A stretch of DNA of 64,000 nt from Prevotellaceae bacterium (GTDB lineage: Bacteria; Bacteroidota; Bacteroidia; Bacteroidales; UBA932): positions 1-64,000 of the forward strand of contig JAISBU010000031.1 in assembly GCA_031266015.1 (NCBI GenBank), given 5' to 3'. Below, one piece after another: positions 43,240-53,122 of this stretch. Both the position numbers and the translations under genes were made by a program. The notes beneath the pieces were generated by a model. It did no database searches. It saw only the letters and a list, made by a program, of their open reading frames with translations, and was not told where the DNA came from. Position 1 is the first letter of the stretch; each line of letters opens with the position of its first letter.

Positions 43240-44574
43240 CTACGCCAGCAGCTCAACTTTGAGCGCCTGCGTAGTTTTGCCGGTAATGGCAAAGCGAGCA
43301 TCCGGTCGAAGCCCTACAATCCAAGCAATGGCCTCCTCGGAGCATAAAAGCAGCTGCATTTGTTTTTGCAGAATACTCAACTTCCGGTCTACAAAAAAGT
43401 CGCTCAACTTTTTTTTCCCATTTACTCCCAGCGGATTAAATGTATCGCCATGCCGCCAGTGACGCACTTGCAAAGGGAATTGCAGCTTATCGTAGTCTAA
43501 AAAAACGACTGTATTTCCTTCGGAGAAATCAACTTCGGCAGGTGGTATCCGGGAAAATTTAAGCAGGATTTGCCCTTTTATTTGTACAACAAACGGATAG
43601 GCTCGCTCTGCAACTTCAAGGAAGAAGCTCTCATCGACTTGTTCTCGCTTTTTTACAATCAGACAGCCTCGATCCTTCACCAGAATATGGCTTGCGGAGT
43701 AAAACTTTTTTCCGGAAGTCGCATTAAGCAGCGACGAAATATTATTGATGGTATCAGCAGAGAGGCCAAAATCGCACAGCAGCTCATAGAGCCAAAGGTT
43801 TACATTTTCTTTAGGCAGCTTATCAATCAAAATGCGCAGCTCGTCCCCATTTTGGCTACAGGCTTGATTTTTCACATCCTGCACCTGCTGCTCCACAATT
43901 TGCTGATACTGCCCCATCCGCTGCAAATTCTGCTGCATAGTTTGCAAAAATGAAGGGTTCAGCTGCTGCAGCTCCGGCACCACATAATGACGAATGCGAT
44001 TACGGGCGTACTTATCCGAGGTATTGGAAGAATCTTCACGAAAAGTCATATCCATAAGCCGAGCCTGCTCCAAAATTTCCTCACGTGCAGCAAATAAGAG
44101 CGGACGAACAATATTTCCCTGCCTTGCCGCTATACCCGTTAGCCCCTTAATCCCCGTACCCCGTGTAAGGTTCAGGATAAATGTTTCTACAGTATCGTTG
44201 GCGTTATGTCCAACTGCAATTTTGCTACAGCCATGCTTTTCTGCCATTTGTTGAAAGTAATCGTAACGCAGCTCACGGGCAGCCATTTGTATGGATATTC
44301 CTTTCTTCTGCGCATACTCCTGAGTATCAAAACGTTTACTCTCAAAGGAAAGATTATGTATTGCCGCCAACTCCGAAACAAGCTGTTCATCGCCATCGGA
44401 CTCTGCTCCGCGTAAACAAAAATTGCAGTGCAAAACTACCAACTCGTAGCCCGCCTGCAACAACAGATGCAGCAACAATACAGAGTCAACTCCACCGCTA
44501 ACCGCCACCAAAATTTTATCGGCAGGTAGCAGCAGCTCGTTGGCTAAAATGTATTTTTTGAAGCGGGATAACAT
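43240..44574 (-). CDS. tilS: tRNA(Ile)-lysidine synthase
   Basis: A 444-residue N-type ATP pyrophosphatase that attaches lysine to C34 of the AUA-reading isoleucine tRNA. The PP-loop SGGVDSVLLLHL is at about 27, and GHNANDTVETFILNLTRGTG follows at about 133. RNRIRHYVVPEL and the C-terminal TilS domain (WRHGDTFNPLGVNGKKKLSDFF, core GDTFNPLGVNGKKK) are complete. It lies 12 bases after fmt and is probably the last gene of the long his-spoIID-fmt-tilS run. Confidence 0.95.
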   Translation of the reverse strand: MLSRFKKYILANELLLPADKILVAVSGGVDSVLLLHLLLQAGYELVVLHCNFCLRGAESDGDEQLVSELAAIHNLSFESKRFDTQEYAQKKGISIQMAARELRYDYFQQMAEKHGCSKIAVGHNANDTVETFILNLTRGTGIKGLTGIAARQGNIVRPLLFAAREEILEQARLMDMTFREDSSNTSDKYARNRIRHYVVPELQQLNPSFLQTMQQNLQRMGQYQQIVEQQVQDVKNQACSQNGDELRILIDKLPKENVNLWLYELLCDFGLSADTINNISSLLNATSGKKFYSASHILVKDRGCLIVKKREQVDESFFLEVAERAYPFVVQIKGQILLKFSRIPPAEVDFSEGNTVVFLDYDKLQFPLQVRHWRHGDTFNPLGVNGKKKLSDFFVDRKLSILQKQMQLLLCSEEAIAWIVGLRPDARFAITGKTTQALKVELLA

Positions 44575-44586
44575 GAAAAAATAATA

Positions 44587-45546
44587 TTACATCATTTTCT
44601 GAAATACGCCTCTAAAACCTCGCAGGAAGTCAGCTGTGGGTATACGCTTTTTTCCTGCCAATTGAAGCTCATCTATATGCACAAATCCGTTAGCGCACGC
44701 CACTTTTATTCCGTTATCTGCTACCACAACATCTCCAACAAGGCTACCATGCTGGCATAGCTCTGCATGTGCTTTGTAAATTTTTACCATTTGCGGAGCG
44801 GGTTCGCCCGCTATCAGCACGTTGCTCCAAGCCGCCGGATATGGACTTAAGCCTCGTATGAAATTGACTACTTCATCCGCATTTTCAGACCAGCCAATCC
44901 TGGTATTATCTTTGAATAGTTTAGGAGCGGATTTTAGCTCTGTGGGGCTCTCCTGAGCAACAGGATGCAAAGTTTTATTTGTCAGTCCGTCAATGGTTTG
45001 TATAATAGCACCTGGTCCCACTTGCATTAGCTTATCGTGTAAGGTTCCGGCATCATCCGCAGGTAAAATTTCAACGGTTTTACGCAGCAAAATTTTCCCG
45101 GTATCAACTTCTTTATCAATCAAAAATGTGGTAACCCCCGATGCTTTCTCTCCATTGATAACGGCCCAATTTATAGGCGCTGCGCCACGATATTGCGGCA
45201 AGAGTGAAGCGTGCAAATTAAAGGCGCCAAGGCGCGGCATTTGCCACACCACCTCCGGCAGCATCCGGAACGCCACAACAACAAAAATATCTGCCTGCAA
45301 GGCTTGTAGCGAATCAACAAAGTCTTGGTTCTTTAATTTCGCGGGTTGCAGGATGGGCAAATTTTGAGTGAGCGCATACTGCTTTACCGCGGATGATTGC
45401 AGCTGCATACCACGTCCGGCCAACTTATCAGGAGTTGTAACCACACCCACTACCTTGTAACCATTCTCCATCAACGCTTGCAGCTGAAAGGCCGCAAATT
45501 CCGGTGTTCCCATGAAAACTATTCTTGTACTTTTTGAGTCTGTCAT
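44587..45546 (-). CDS. fmt: Methionyl-tRNA formyltransferase
   Basis: A 319-residue enzyme that formylates initiator methionyl-tRNA. The start RIVFMGTPEFAAFQL, the catalytic-region motif FNLHASLLPQYRGAAPINWA (core HASLLPQYRGAAP, about 110) and TGVTTF-like SGVTTFLID are diagnostic. The C-terminal OB-like domain is present. It lies between the SpoIID-like gene and tilS; fmt and tilS are commonly near each other in translation-linked clusters. Confidence 0.95.
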   Translation of the reverse strand: MTDSKSTRIVFMGTPEFAAFQLQALMENGYKVVGVVTTPDKLAGRGMQLQSSAVKQYALTQNLPILQPAKLKNQDFVDSLQALQADIFVVVAFRMLPEVVWQMPRLGAFNLHASLLPQYRGAAPINWAVINGEKASGVTTFLIDKEVDTGKILLRKTVEILPADDAGTLHDKLMQVGPGAIIQTIDGLTNKTLHPVAQESPTELKSAPKLFKDNTRIGWSENADEVVNFIRGLSPYPAAWSNVLIAGEPAPQMVKIYKAHAELCQHGSLVGDVVVADNGIKVACANGFVHIDELQLAGKKRIPTADFLRGFRGVFQKMM

Positions 45547-45620
45547 TTTTTTACAAATTAACCTCCGAGTCTACCATAGCACTGATAATCAGACAAATGC
45601 AGCACTACAAAGAAAAACAT

Positions 45621-46886
45621 CTACTCTGTGCCCATCGCCTTTGGCTCCGTAGCGCCGGTGTTGCTCAATGTGCTATCTGGCGGCACCACATTACCGTTAA
45701 ATTGACGACCTAGCCACGGGTTGAAAATATCTCCGTAATCTTGCAGCATGCTGCTGGAATGCTGCGAATCGCTGAAAGAAATAACCTCAGTTCCGGTATA
45801 GTAGTGCTTCAAAATTTTATCATACTTATGCCCTTTTTCGGCCATTTGCATAGCGCCCTCCTGACAAAGTCCCACGCCGTGTCCATACCCTTTTCCGCTT
45901 AATACAACGTATCCGTTTGAAACATCCACATCAAAGAATGTTGAACGAAGACGAAACTGCTGACGAATTTTTACCAGCTCTATTTTCTGCCCTTTTATCG
46001 AATAGTATTTCTTGCGCGATGGTTGTGAAAATTCAAAATCTTTGTTACTCTTAACCTTAATACCATTGCGCTGCATAAAGCTTCTCCAATCGGCTAGCGG
46101 AATACGCTTTTGCCAGCTTACGCCACGCTGGGAGGTGCAGTGGACGTCTTTTACCGAACGCAGATACGGCAAATGCTCCGACCAAACATCTTCGGAGTTT
46201 GCCGTTTGCCCACCACAGCTGGCATAAAACGTTGGCGTTATAGGACGACGAGCGCTGTCAATTACCAGCAAGCCTTCTGTATCGACCACCGCTTTTCGTA
46301 TTTTGCCGCACTGCGTTTGCAAACCATGATATGCCTGGCAATGTACTCCATCGCAAAGGTTGAAGCCGTCTTTGGCATGGCGGTTGAAGTGCGCATACAG
46401 GTATGTTCTGCTGATAATCGCCTGTGTTTTGAAAAAATCCGGCTTTGCGGAACACCCTCCCTCAGCCTCACAAACTCCTGATATGTAAGGAGTTTCTTCA
46501 ACCTTATTGATGATGATAAGGTTGCCTTTATTAGCAGCAAAAGTTACGTTATTGGCATAGCGCCGAGTATCTTGTTTAGGCCTAAGCGGCGTGATAGAAA
46601 ATACACCGGTAAGGTCTCCTGCCACCGCCACAACTTTATCGTAACCCTCTTGGCCGTTGATGCTCACCAAGCCGTTGCTGCATGATACCTGTATTTGCTC
46701 TCCCCTACTCACTATGGCAACAATTATAGTATCCTGGGCTACCAGCGTATAGTCGGTTTTTTCAGATGCAAAGCGCAACGACTTTACGGGTATATCAAAG
46801 AATAAACCGATGCACACTTTTTGTGCAAAAAGCAAGCCACTATATAGTAGCAAAAAAAAGATGAAAAGAATTCTGATTTTAGTCAT
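45621..46886 (-). CDS. SpoIID/LytB-domain exported protein
   Basis: A 421-residue protein with a signal peptide (about 1-21, LLYSGLLFAQ). The SpoIID domain spans about 130-370: SGVCEAEGGCSAKPDFFKTQAIISRTY carries the family acidic motif (core EAEGG and KTQAIISRTY), then LCDGVHCQAYHG, FYASCGGQTANSEDVW and GYGHGVGLCQEGAMQMAEKG. In Bacillus SpoIID is a lytic transglycosylase acting on stripped peptidoglycan; the Bacteroidetes proteins are widespread in non-spore-formers and probably act in wall turnover. The gene lies 44 bases after hisB and 74 before fmt. Confidence 0.88.
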   Translation of the reverse strand: MTKIRILFIFFLLLYSGLLFAQKVCIGLFFDIPVKSLRFASEKTDYTLVAQDTIIVAIVSRGEQIQVSCSNGLVSINGQEGYDKVVAVAGDLTGVFSITPLRPKQDTRRYANNVTFAANKGNLIIINKVEETPYISGVCEAEGGCSAKPDFFKTQAIISRTYLYAHFNRHAKDGFNLCDGVHCQAYHGLQTQCGKIRKAVVDTEGLLVIDSARRPITPTFYASCGGQTANSEDVWSEHLPYLRSVKDVHCTSQRGVSWQKRIPLADWRSFMQRNGIKVKSNKDFEFSQPSRKKYYSIKGQKIELVKIRQQFRLRSTFFDVDVSNGYVVLSGKGYGHGVGLCQEGAMQMAEKGHKYDKILKHYYTGTEVISFSDSQHSSSMLQDYGDIFNPWLGRQFNGNVVPPDSTLSNTGATEPKAMGTE

Positions 46887-46930
46887 AGACGCTCTGTCTC
46901 CCGTTTCCTTGGCCTTGCCGTTAGCTATTT

Positions 46931-48052
46931 TTACAATGTTCCTTTTGTTGATGGCAGCTCATACTTAAACGGATCACGCTTAATTGCGGTTTTCATTGCA
47001 CGCGCAAATGCTTTGAAAATGGCTTCCAGCTTGTGGTGCTCGTTATCGCCATCGGCCTTTATGTTCAAGTTCATTTTAGCGCTATCACTAAGCGATTTGA
47101 AAAAGTGCATTATCATTTCCGTAGGAAACTCCCCTATTTTCTCGCGCTTAAATGCAGCGTCGAACACCAACCACGAGCGACCTCCAAAGTCAAGCAAGAC
47201 CTGGGCAGAGCAATCGTCCATAGGCAAAGCGAAACCATAGCGCTCAATACCTCTTTTGCTGCCTAGCGCTTTATAAATGGCTTCTCCCAAAGCAATGCCA
47301 ACGTCTTCTATGGTGTGGTGCTCATCTACATGAATATCGCCTTTGGCTTGAATGCTGAGGTTGCAGCCGGAGTGACGCGCTATCTGGTCAAGCATATGGT
47401 CAAAAAACGCAATTCCTGTACTGATTTGAGCTTGACCATTACCGTCCAGCTCCAGCTTCACCATAATAGCTGTTTCTGCCGTTTTCCGCTCAACGATTCC
47501 AACACGAGTTTCACACTTCAGAAATTCGTAAATCTTAATCCAATCCTCCGTAATCAAAGCGCAAACATCCTGCAAGTTTTGCTCCTTTACCTCCTGCTCA
47601 CGCTCCTGTTTAGCCATAAAAATCGCTCTTGCACCCAAATTTTTAGCCAACGTAACGTCGGTTACTCTATCGCCAATGGTAAATGAATTTGCCAGATCAT
47701 AGCGGCCATCCATGTACTTTGTGAGCATTCCGGTTCCAGGCTTTCTGGTCGGCAGGTTATCTTTGGGAAAAGATCTGTCAATACAAATGTCGTCAAATAT
47801 AATATCCTCATTATCAAATGTTTGCAGCATTTTATTCTGAACGGGCCAGAAGGTATTTTCCGGAAAAGCCGCCGTACCCAAACCGTCTTGATTGGTAACC
47901 ATTACCAGCTCAAAATCCAGCTCATTGGCAATATGGTACATGGCTCGAAAAACGTTGGGCAGAAACTCCAGCTTTTCCAAGCTGTCCACCTGCTCATCCG
48001 CAGGCTCGGCTATGAGAGTACCATCACGGTCTATAAAAAGACAACGTTTCAT
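46931..48052 (-). CDS. hisB: Bifunctional histidinol-phosphatase / imidazoleglycerol-phosphate dehydratase
   Basis: A 373-residue fusion that catalyses two steps of histidine synthesis. The N-terminal HAD phosphatase has [14 protein letters not shown] (about 4-16), with zinc-loop cysteines possibly replaced. The C-terminal dehydratase starts at about 180 and has [29 protein letters not shown] and [19 protein letters not shown], with the His-rich manganese sites intact. Fusion in this order is found in enterobacteria and Bacteroidetes. It is the last his gene of the cluster, 87 bases after hisC; hisH, hisA, hisF and hisI are absent here. Confidence 0.95.
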   Translation of the reverse strand: MKRCLFIDRDGTLIAEPADEQVDSLEKLEFLPNVFRAMYHIANELDFELVMVTNQDGLGTAAFPENTFWPVQNKMLQTFDNEDIIFDDICIDRSFPKDNLPTRKPGTGMLTKYMDGRYDLANSFTIGDRVTDVTLAKNLGARAIFMAKQEREQEVKEQNLQDVCALITEDWIKIYEFLKCETRVGIVERKTAETAIMVKLELDGNGQAQISTGIAFFDHMLDQIARHSGCNLSIQAKGDIHVDEHHTIEDVGIALGEAIYKALGSKRGIERYGFALPMDDCSAQVLLDFGGRSWLVFDAAFKREKIGEFPTEMIMHFFKSLSDSAKMNLNIKADGDNEHHKLEAIFKAFARAMKTAIKRDPFKYELPSTKGTL

Positions 48053-48063
48053 AAATTTTGAAG

Positions 48064-48087
48064 ATTAAAAAGCCTAAGAAGCTTAGG
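48064..48087 (-). other. Hairpin in the hisC-hisB gap
   Basis: CCTAAG and CTTAGG (48073-48087) pair around a three-base loop, followed on the minus strand by CTTTTTAAT. It could weaken transcription into hisB or protect a processed end. Near copies of the word CTTAGGAAG occur in the same gap. Confidence 0.45.
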
Positions 48088-48139
48088 AAGTTTTAGGAAG
48101 AAAAAACAATTCTTAAACTTCTTAGACTTCCTTTTAATT

Positions 48140-49171
48140 TTACAACTTCTGCATTTCATTAATCAGCATTTCATTCTCCTGCGGCGTACCTACCGTTATA
48201 CGAATACACCCTTCGCAAAGCGTAATATTGTTTCGATTACGAATTACTATTCCTCTGCTAATCAGGTATTTATATATGCCGTTAGCATCGGTAGTGCTTA
48301 CCAGAACAAAGTTAGCATCGGTAGGATAAACATGCAATATGCAAGGTAAGGTTTGCAAATTCGCAACCAGCTTTTCCCGCTCCGTGAGCAAGGTTTTCAC
48401 CCAGGATTTCACCTCGCCGCCACGCCCTATGGTTTGAAGAGCATGCTTTTGCACCAACGCACTAATGTTATACGGATACTTTATCTTGTTGAGCACATTA
48501 ATGATTTCCTCTGAGGCAAATGCCATACCCAAGCGTACTCCGGCAGATGCCCACGCCTTTGAAAAAGTTTGCAACACCACCAGATTTGGATATTTTTTCA
48601 GCTCCGGCAAAAATGACGGATGTGATGAAAAATCAATGTACGCCTCATCCAACGCTACAATGCCCTGAAATTGCTCAATGGTTCTTACAATTTCCTTCCG
48701 GTTAAGGCTGTTACCTGTAGGATTATTGGGCGAACACAGCCACACAATTTTGGTTTTGTCGTTGGCGACAGACAGCAGGTTTTCCGCTGTAAAATCGAAG
48801 CCTTCATCGAGCAAAACCTCACGATACTCCACATTATTTACATCCGCAGCCACCTTGTACATGCCGTAGGTCGGCGTTATGGCTATCATGTTATCTTGCG
48901 CAGGTTCGCACATGGCACGAATGAGCAAGTCAATAGGTTCATCGCTACCATTGCCCAGCAGGATTTGCCGGGGTTGCACTCCTTTCAATTTTGCAATCTT
49001 GTGCTTTACCTCCCATTGCAGCGGATCGGGATAGCGGTTGTGCGGCTCATTGTAGGGATTTTCATTGGCGTCCAAAAATACCGAAGCCTCTCCCATAAAC
49101 TCACTACGTGCCGAAGAATATGGCTTCAGATTCCAAATATTTGGTCGAACAAGTTTTTTCAACGATAGCAT
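48140..49171 (-). CDS. hisC: Histidinol-phosphate aminotransferase
   Basis: A 343-residue fold-I PLP aminotransferase that makes histidinol phosphate. It starts with the usual [46 protein letters not shown] and the PLP lysine in [14 protein letters not shown] (about residue 205) are present. It follows hisD by eight bases, so the two are co-transcribed. Confidence 0.95.
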   Translation of the reverse strand: MLSLKKLVRPNIWNLKPYSSARSEFMGEASVFLDANENPYNEPHNRYPDPLQWEVKHKIAKLKGVQPRQILLGNGSDEPIDLLIRAMCEPAQDNMIAITPTYGMYKVAADVNNVEYREVLLDEGFDFTAENLLSVANDKTKIVWLCSPNNPTGNSLNRKEIVRTIEQFQGIVALDEAYIDFSSHPSFLPELKKYPNLVVLQTFSKAWASAGVRLGMAFASEEIINVLNKIKYPYNISALVQKHALQTIGRGGEVKSWVKTLLTEREKLVANLQTLPCILHVYPTDANFVLVSTTDANGIYKYLISRGIVIRNRNNITLCEGCIRITVGTPQENEMLINEMQKL

Positions 49172-49179
49172 AATTTTTC

Positions 49180-50454
49180 CTATTTTATCCGAAACGTCAC
49201 AGCATTCCTATGTGCCTGTAATCCCTCATTATCAGCCATTTGCGCTACAGTCGCGCCAATGTTGCGTATGCCTTCCTGCGACAACTTCTGGAAGGTAATT
49301 TTTCGTACAAAGCTGTCTACGCTCACTCCGCTAAACGAACGGGCATACCCCGCAGTAGGAAGCGCATGGTTGGTTCCCGAAGCGTAGTCTCCGGCGCTCT
49401 CCGGCGAATAGTTTCCAATAAAAACAGAACCTGCGTTTATAACGCCTTCTGCCATTTGCTCCGCATTTTCGGTGGAAATAATCAAGTGCTCCGGAGCGTA
49501 TATATTAGCCACAGCCAGCATTTCATCATCATTTTTTACCAACAGAATTTGGCTATCGGTCAAAGATTTATTTGCCAAATCTGCACGAGGCAGCGCTCGT
49601 AGCTGCTCCTCTATGGCTTGCTCCACCTGGGATATAAGCGGCTCGTGCGTGGTAACCAGCACAACTTGACTATCGGGGCCGTGCTCTGCCTGTGACAGCA
49701 AATCTGCCGCAACAAATTGAGGATTAGCAATTTCATCTGCCAGCACCATAACTTCCGAAGGGCCTGCCGGCATATCAATGGCAACACCCATGTTGCTCAC
49801 CAGCTGTTTGGCGGCGGTTACGTATGCGTTACCGGGACCAAATATTTTATCGACCTTAGGAATACTTTTTGTGCCAAATGCCATAGCACCAATAGCCTGT
49901 ATACCGCCAACCCTGTACAAGTCCGTTAACCCAACTTGCCTGGCTGCATACAAAATTGCAGGATGAATGTTGCCCTGCTTATCGGGTGGAGTGCATAGAG
50001 TAATTTGCCTGCATCCCGCTATTTTAGCAGGAATACCCAACATCAACACCGTAGAAAAAAGCGGCGCACTACCGCCGGGAATGTACAATCCCACTCGCTC
50101 AATGCCTACGCTCTTACGCCAGCACAATACGCCGGGCATGGTTTCTATCTTTTGCGCGTGTTCTTTTTGTGCCGAATGAAATTTACGAATGTTTCCGGCA
50201 GCCAGCAGAATTGCCTGCTTTAAATCGGAGCAAAGCATTTCCTCAGCAGCATCAAACTCCGCCGCCGAAACTTTAAAATCAGCAAGGTCAACCCTGTCAA
50301 ACTGCAGGGTGTACTTGCGCAAAGCATCGTCACCATTACTGCACACATCCCTCAAAACCGCCAGCGTCGGCTCTCGCAGGCTATCAAGGTTTTGAGCGGG
50401 ACGCGCAAGCAGCTGCTCTACGCCGGCTATGTTGGGATACTTTATTGTCTTCAC
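49180..50454 (-). CDS. hisD: Histidinol dehydrogenase
   Basis: A zinc enzyme of about 424 residues that oxidises histidinol to histidine in two NAD steps. [35 protein letters not shown] and [20 protein letters not shown] mark the family. I choose the GTG at 50454 (VKTIKYPN): the frame opens further at a TTG at 50490, but those codons read through the recurring intergenic word TTTCAACTTTCCATTTTC and do not resemble HisD. The gap to hisG is 88 bases. Confidence 0.93.
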   Translation of the reverse strand: MKTIKYPNIAGVEQLLARPAQNLDSLREPTLAVLRDVCSNGDDALRKYTLQFDRVDLADFKVSAAEFDAAEEMLCSDLKQAILLAAGNIRKFHSAQKEHAQKIETMPGVLCWRKSVGIERVGLYIPGGSAPLFSTVLMLGIPAKIAGCRQITLCTPPDKQGNIHPAILYAARQVGLTDLYRVGGIQAIGAMAFGTKSIPKVDKIFGPGNAYVTAAKQLVSNMGVAIDMPAGPSEVMVLADEIANPQFVAADLLSQAEHGPDSQVVLVTTHEPLISQVEQAIEEQLRALPRADLANKSLTDSQILLVKNDDEMLAVANIYAPEHLIISTENAEQMAEGVINAGSVFIGNYSPESAGDYASGTNHALPTAGYARSFSGVSVDSFVRKITFQKLSQEGIRNIGATVAQMADNEGLQAHRNAVTFRIK

Positions 50455-50542
50455 CAGAATAGTTGAAAATGGAAAGTTGAAAGTTGACAATGAATAAATC
50501 AGGAACCATTATCCATTGTCAATTTTTCATTATTCATTCAGC

Positions 50543-51397
50543 TTACACGATCATCTTCTCAATGGGCATTACCAAAATGCCTTGCGCTCCCAACTTTTTG
50601 AGCTTTTCAATAATTTCCCAAAACTCGTTATCGGGCAGCACGGAGTGAATAGAGCACCATCCGCTCTGCGCCAACGGAACTACGGTTGGGCTCTTCATTC
50701 CGGGAATTACCGCTGTAATTTTATCTACTTTTTCAAGTGGCGCATTCAGCAGCACATACTTGTTTTTACGACCCTTTTGTACAGCGTGCAGGCGGAACAA
50801 AAGCGTATCCAAAATTTCTTTTTTCTCAGCGGTCAAACGGCTGTTTTTTCCCACCATTACGGCTTCGGATTTTGCTGCCTCCACTACTTCTTTGAGCCCG
50901 TTGCTGATAAGCGTGCTGCCGGAACTTACTATATCAAATATAGCCTCCGCAATACCGATGCCTGTTGAAATTTCTACAGAACCGCTAATCTCATGAATAT
51001 CAGCCTTTACGCCATTCTGCACTAAGAATTTTCGCAGAATATTGGGGTATGAAGTAGCAATTTTACGGCCGTTGAACCAAGACAACTTTTCGTAGTCTAT
51101 GTTTTTGGGAATAGCCAACGACAGGCGGCATTTACCAAAACCCAAACGCTCTACTACCTCCAGCTTGTAGCCTTTTTCCATCACCACATTCTCGCCCACA
51201 ATACCGACATCGGCAACACCATCGGCTACACATTGAGGAATATCGTCATCGCGCAGGTAGAGCGCCTCCACAGGAAAATTACCTGCCTTGGCAACCAGCT
51301 TGCGCTCGCTGTTGGCAAAATTTATTCCTGCCTCCGATAGCAGCTCCAACGATTTCTCGCTCAATCGTCCGGATTTTTGAATAGCAATTCGTAACAT
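50543..51397 (-). CDS. hisG: ATP phosphoribosyltransferase, long form
   Basis: A 284-residue enzyme for the first, committed step of histidine synthesis. MLRIAIQKSGRLSEKS opens it; DVGIVGENVV and the PRPP-site region EISGSVEISTGIGIAEAIFDIVSSGSTL (core SVEISTGIGIAEAIFDIV) follow. The extra C-terminal domain (about 210-284) is the histidine-binding regulatory domain of the long form, so feedback inhibition is likely and no HisZ is needed. It heads the his cluster behind a promoter, a His-rich leader frame and a hairpin. Confidence 0.96.
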   Translation of the reverse strand: MLRIAIQKSGRLSEKSLELLSEAGINFANSERKLVAKAGNFPVEALYLRDDDIPQCVADGVADVGIVGENVVMEKGYKLEVVERLGFGKCRLSLAIPKNIDYEKLSWFNGRKIATSYPNILRKFLVQNGVKADIHEISGSVEISTGIGIAEAIFDIVSSGSTLISNGLKEVVEAAKSEAVMVGKNSRLTAEKKEILDTLLFRLHAVQKGRKNKYVLLNAPLEKVDKITAVIPGMKSPTVVPLAQSGWCSIHSVLPDNEFWEIIEKLKKLGAQGILVMPIEKMIV

Positions 51398-51424
51398 ATT
51401 TTTTTCAGCTTACAAGTTTACGGT

Positions 51425-51598
51425 TTATGAGCTTACAACTCCAGCTCCTCGCCGGTTTCTTAACAAAAAAGGCTTGCAGCAGCGTGCAAACCTTTTTGTT
51501 GTTGTACTATAACGTAACCTACAATGCCTGCACAGCAATACTAAATATTGACCATGATAATGGTGAAAACGAGGTGTGCTATGGAATCGTTGGCTCAA
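51425..51598 (-). promoter_or_regulatory. Candidate his leader: His-rich frame upstream of hisG
   Basis: A TTG at 51598, seven bases after AGGAG, opens a frame reading MSQRFHSTPRFHHYHGQY, with four His codons in eleven (51583-51554). It lies between a promoter box (51625-51632) and an intrinsic hairpin (51465-51497) before hisG, the layout of an attenuator. The weak point is that this frame has no stop before the hairpin and runs on to 51425. A classical leader peptide should end before the terminator. Confidence 0.5.
51465..51497 (-). terminator. Intrinsic hairpin before hisG, possible attenuator
   Basis: On the minus strand AAAAGGTTTGCA pairs with TGCAAGCCTTTT (one G-T wobble) around a six-base loop and is followed by TTTTTTG. 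It lies 68 bases before the hisG start and downstream of the hisG promoter box. Confidence 0.75.
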
Positions 51599-51624
51599 AA
51601 TGCTCCTAAAAACGTACCTGCCTA

Positions 51625-51632
51625 CAAAGGTA
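51625..51632 (-). promoter_or_regulatory. Promoter -7 box for the his operon
   Basis: On the minus strand TACCTTTG, an exact match. It would give a leader of about 220 bases before hisG. Confidence 0.65.
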
Positions 51633-51710
51633 GTAAAATTTCCGGCATTGCTAATTATAGATGGATTTCATGCAATATATAAATACAAACATTTGATTTT
51701 CAGAAGGTTA

Positions 51711-51842
51711 TTATTTCAAAGAAATATCAAAAGCTATACTTAATTTAGCAACTCTACTATTTTTTGCCCAAAATTCCCAGCTTGCTCCAATGTGTACGGT
51801 CCATGCTTTTTTTAATCTTACATATAAGTAATAAATCGCTGA
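51711..51842 (-). pseudogene. Possible C-terminal gene fragment in the hisG-yfcE gap
   Basis: The minus strand carries an open stretch of about 43 codons without an ATG, bounded by a stop upstream and ending at 51711. Its middle reads RLKKAWTVHIGASWEFWAKN, and it ends with alternating hydrophobic residues, SIAFDISLK, like the last strand of an outer-membrane barrel. I cannot assign it. It may be chance. The rest of this gap, apart from the his leader, shows nothing. Confidence 0.25.
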
Positions 51843-51872
51843 TTATCATAGAAATATTTTTTCAACAAACAG

Positions 51873-52361
51873 CTACTTAGGCCACTCTCCAACCTCCAAA
51901 TTGCTCATGTTTCCGTTAGCAATATCCAGCCGTACGGCCGTACGTACGTGGTGAAATCCGGATTTACCTGCTGCCCCGGGATTGACGCACAGAAAGCCTA
52001 ACTTTTTATCGTACATCACTTTAAGTATGTGCGAATGCCCGCATACAAACAGCTGAGGCGGATTTTTGTAGAGCGTATCCAAAATGGCGTGATCGTAGCG
52101 ACCGGGGTAACCACCAATATGCGTCATGAGCACCTCTACTCCTTCACAACAAAATCGCTGAAAACGAGGATACACGGCACGCACCTCTGCCCCATCAATG
52201 TTGCCATATACGCCTCTGACGGGCTTGAATCCGGCTAAGGTATCGGCAACAACAACACCGCCTACATCTCCGGCATGCCAGATTTCATCCACATCCTGCA
52301 AAAATGTACGAAGACGATCGTCAAAAAAGCTATGCGTGTCGGATATTATACCAATTTTCAT
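51873..52361 (-). CDS. YfcE/MJ0936-type metallophosphoesterase
   Basis: A 162-residue calcineurin-like phosphodiesterase with all metal motifs: KIGIISDTHSFFDDR (about 2-16), WHAGDVGGVVV, VYGNIDG, MTHIGGYPGR and VCGHSHILKV. Members hydrolyse model phosphodiesters, often with manganese; the physiological substrate is unknown. It starts 33 bases after the radC stop on the same strand, so the two may form an operon. Confidence 0.9.
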   Translation of the reverse strand: MKIGIISDTHSFFDDRLRTFLQDVDEIWHAGDVGGVVVADTLAGFKPVRGVYGNIDGAEVRAVYPRFQRFCCEGVEVLMTHIGGYPGRYDHAILDTLYKNPPQLFVCGHSHILKVMYDKKLGFLCVNPGAAGKSGFHHVRTAVRLDIANGNMSNLEVGEWPK

Positions 52362-52394
52362 ACTAGGAATCTTTTTCTGCGACGCTAGCTGCCG

Positions 52395-53078
52395 CTACTC
52401 CAGCCCATCTTTATCGGCAAAGCTGTAGTAGGCGCTGTCCGACACAATTATGTGATCTATAAACTTTATCTTAAATATGGCCGCTGCTTTTGCTATATTT
52501 TTGGTAAGCTCTCTATCCTGTACGCTAGGCTGCACGTTGCCCGAGGGATGGTTGTGCACCACCGCAATGGCCGCCGCCAGCTTATCTACGGCAGGCTTCA
52601 TTATCAGGCGCATATCCGTGGCAACCTCGCCTACTCCACCTTGAGCAACACGCTGTGTATCAATTATTTTCAGCGAAGAGTTCAGCAGCAATATCCAAAA
52701 CTCTTCGTGCGGTAAATCCGCTATTTTTCCTTGAAACAGCTGTGCAATCTCGGCGCTTGAACGCACGCTGCTACGCTCAAGAATTTCGGCCTGCTTACGT
52801 CGCCGCCCCAGCTCCAGCGCTGCAATAATGTTAATGGCCTTAGCTGGACCAATACCCTTTATCTTTTGCAAGTCCTTTATGCTGCAGCGCCCAAGCTCAT
52901 TGAGGTTGTTGGCCGTGAGCGCCAGTACACTTTTTGCCAGCCCCACCGCTGTTTCATTTTGCGTTCCGGTAGCAATCAAAATAGCCAACAACTCAGCATC
53001 GCTTAGCGCCGTAATTCCCTTATTCACAAGTTTTTCACGTGGACGATCATCTTCTGCCCAATCCTTGATTGTTAGCAT
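52395..53078 (-). CDS. radC: RadC-family JAB protein
   Basis: A 227-residue UPF0758 protein. The N-terminal helix-hairpin-helix part has LQKIKGIGPAKAINIIAALELG (core KIKGIGPAKA). The C-terminal JAB/MPN domain carries the metal motif HNHPSGNVQPSVQDRE, that is His-x-His-x7-Ser-x2-Asp. RadC was once linked to DNA repair, but its role is unresolved. The start at 53078 gives the usual IKDWAEDDRPREKL opening. A CRP-type palindrome lies 46 bases upstream. Confidence 0.93.
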   Translation of the reverse strand: MLTIKDWAEDDRPREKLVNKGITALSDAELLAILIATGTQNETAVGLAKSVLALTANNLNELGRCSIKDLQKIKGIGPAKAINIIAALELGRRRKQAEILERSSVRSSAEIAQLFQGKIADLPHEEFWILLLNSSLKIIDTQRVAQGGVGEVATDMRLIMKPAVDKLAAAIAVVHNHPSGNVQPSVQDRELTKNIAKAAAIFKIKFIDHIIVSDSAYYSFADKDGLE

Positions 53079-53122
53079 ATTTTTAGATAAGATTTCGTTA
53101 GTTGGTTAACACGAAAATGAAC

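Noticed and set aside
51427-51609. Plus-strand 60-codon frame in the hisG upstream region
   Set aside because: Antisense to the candidate his leader and hairpin; no protein-like features or promoter.
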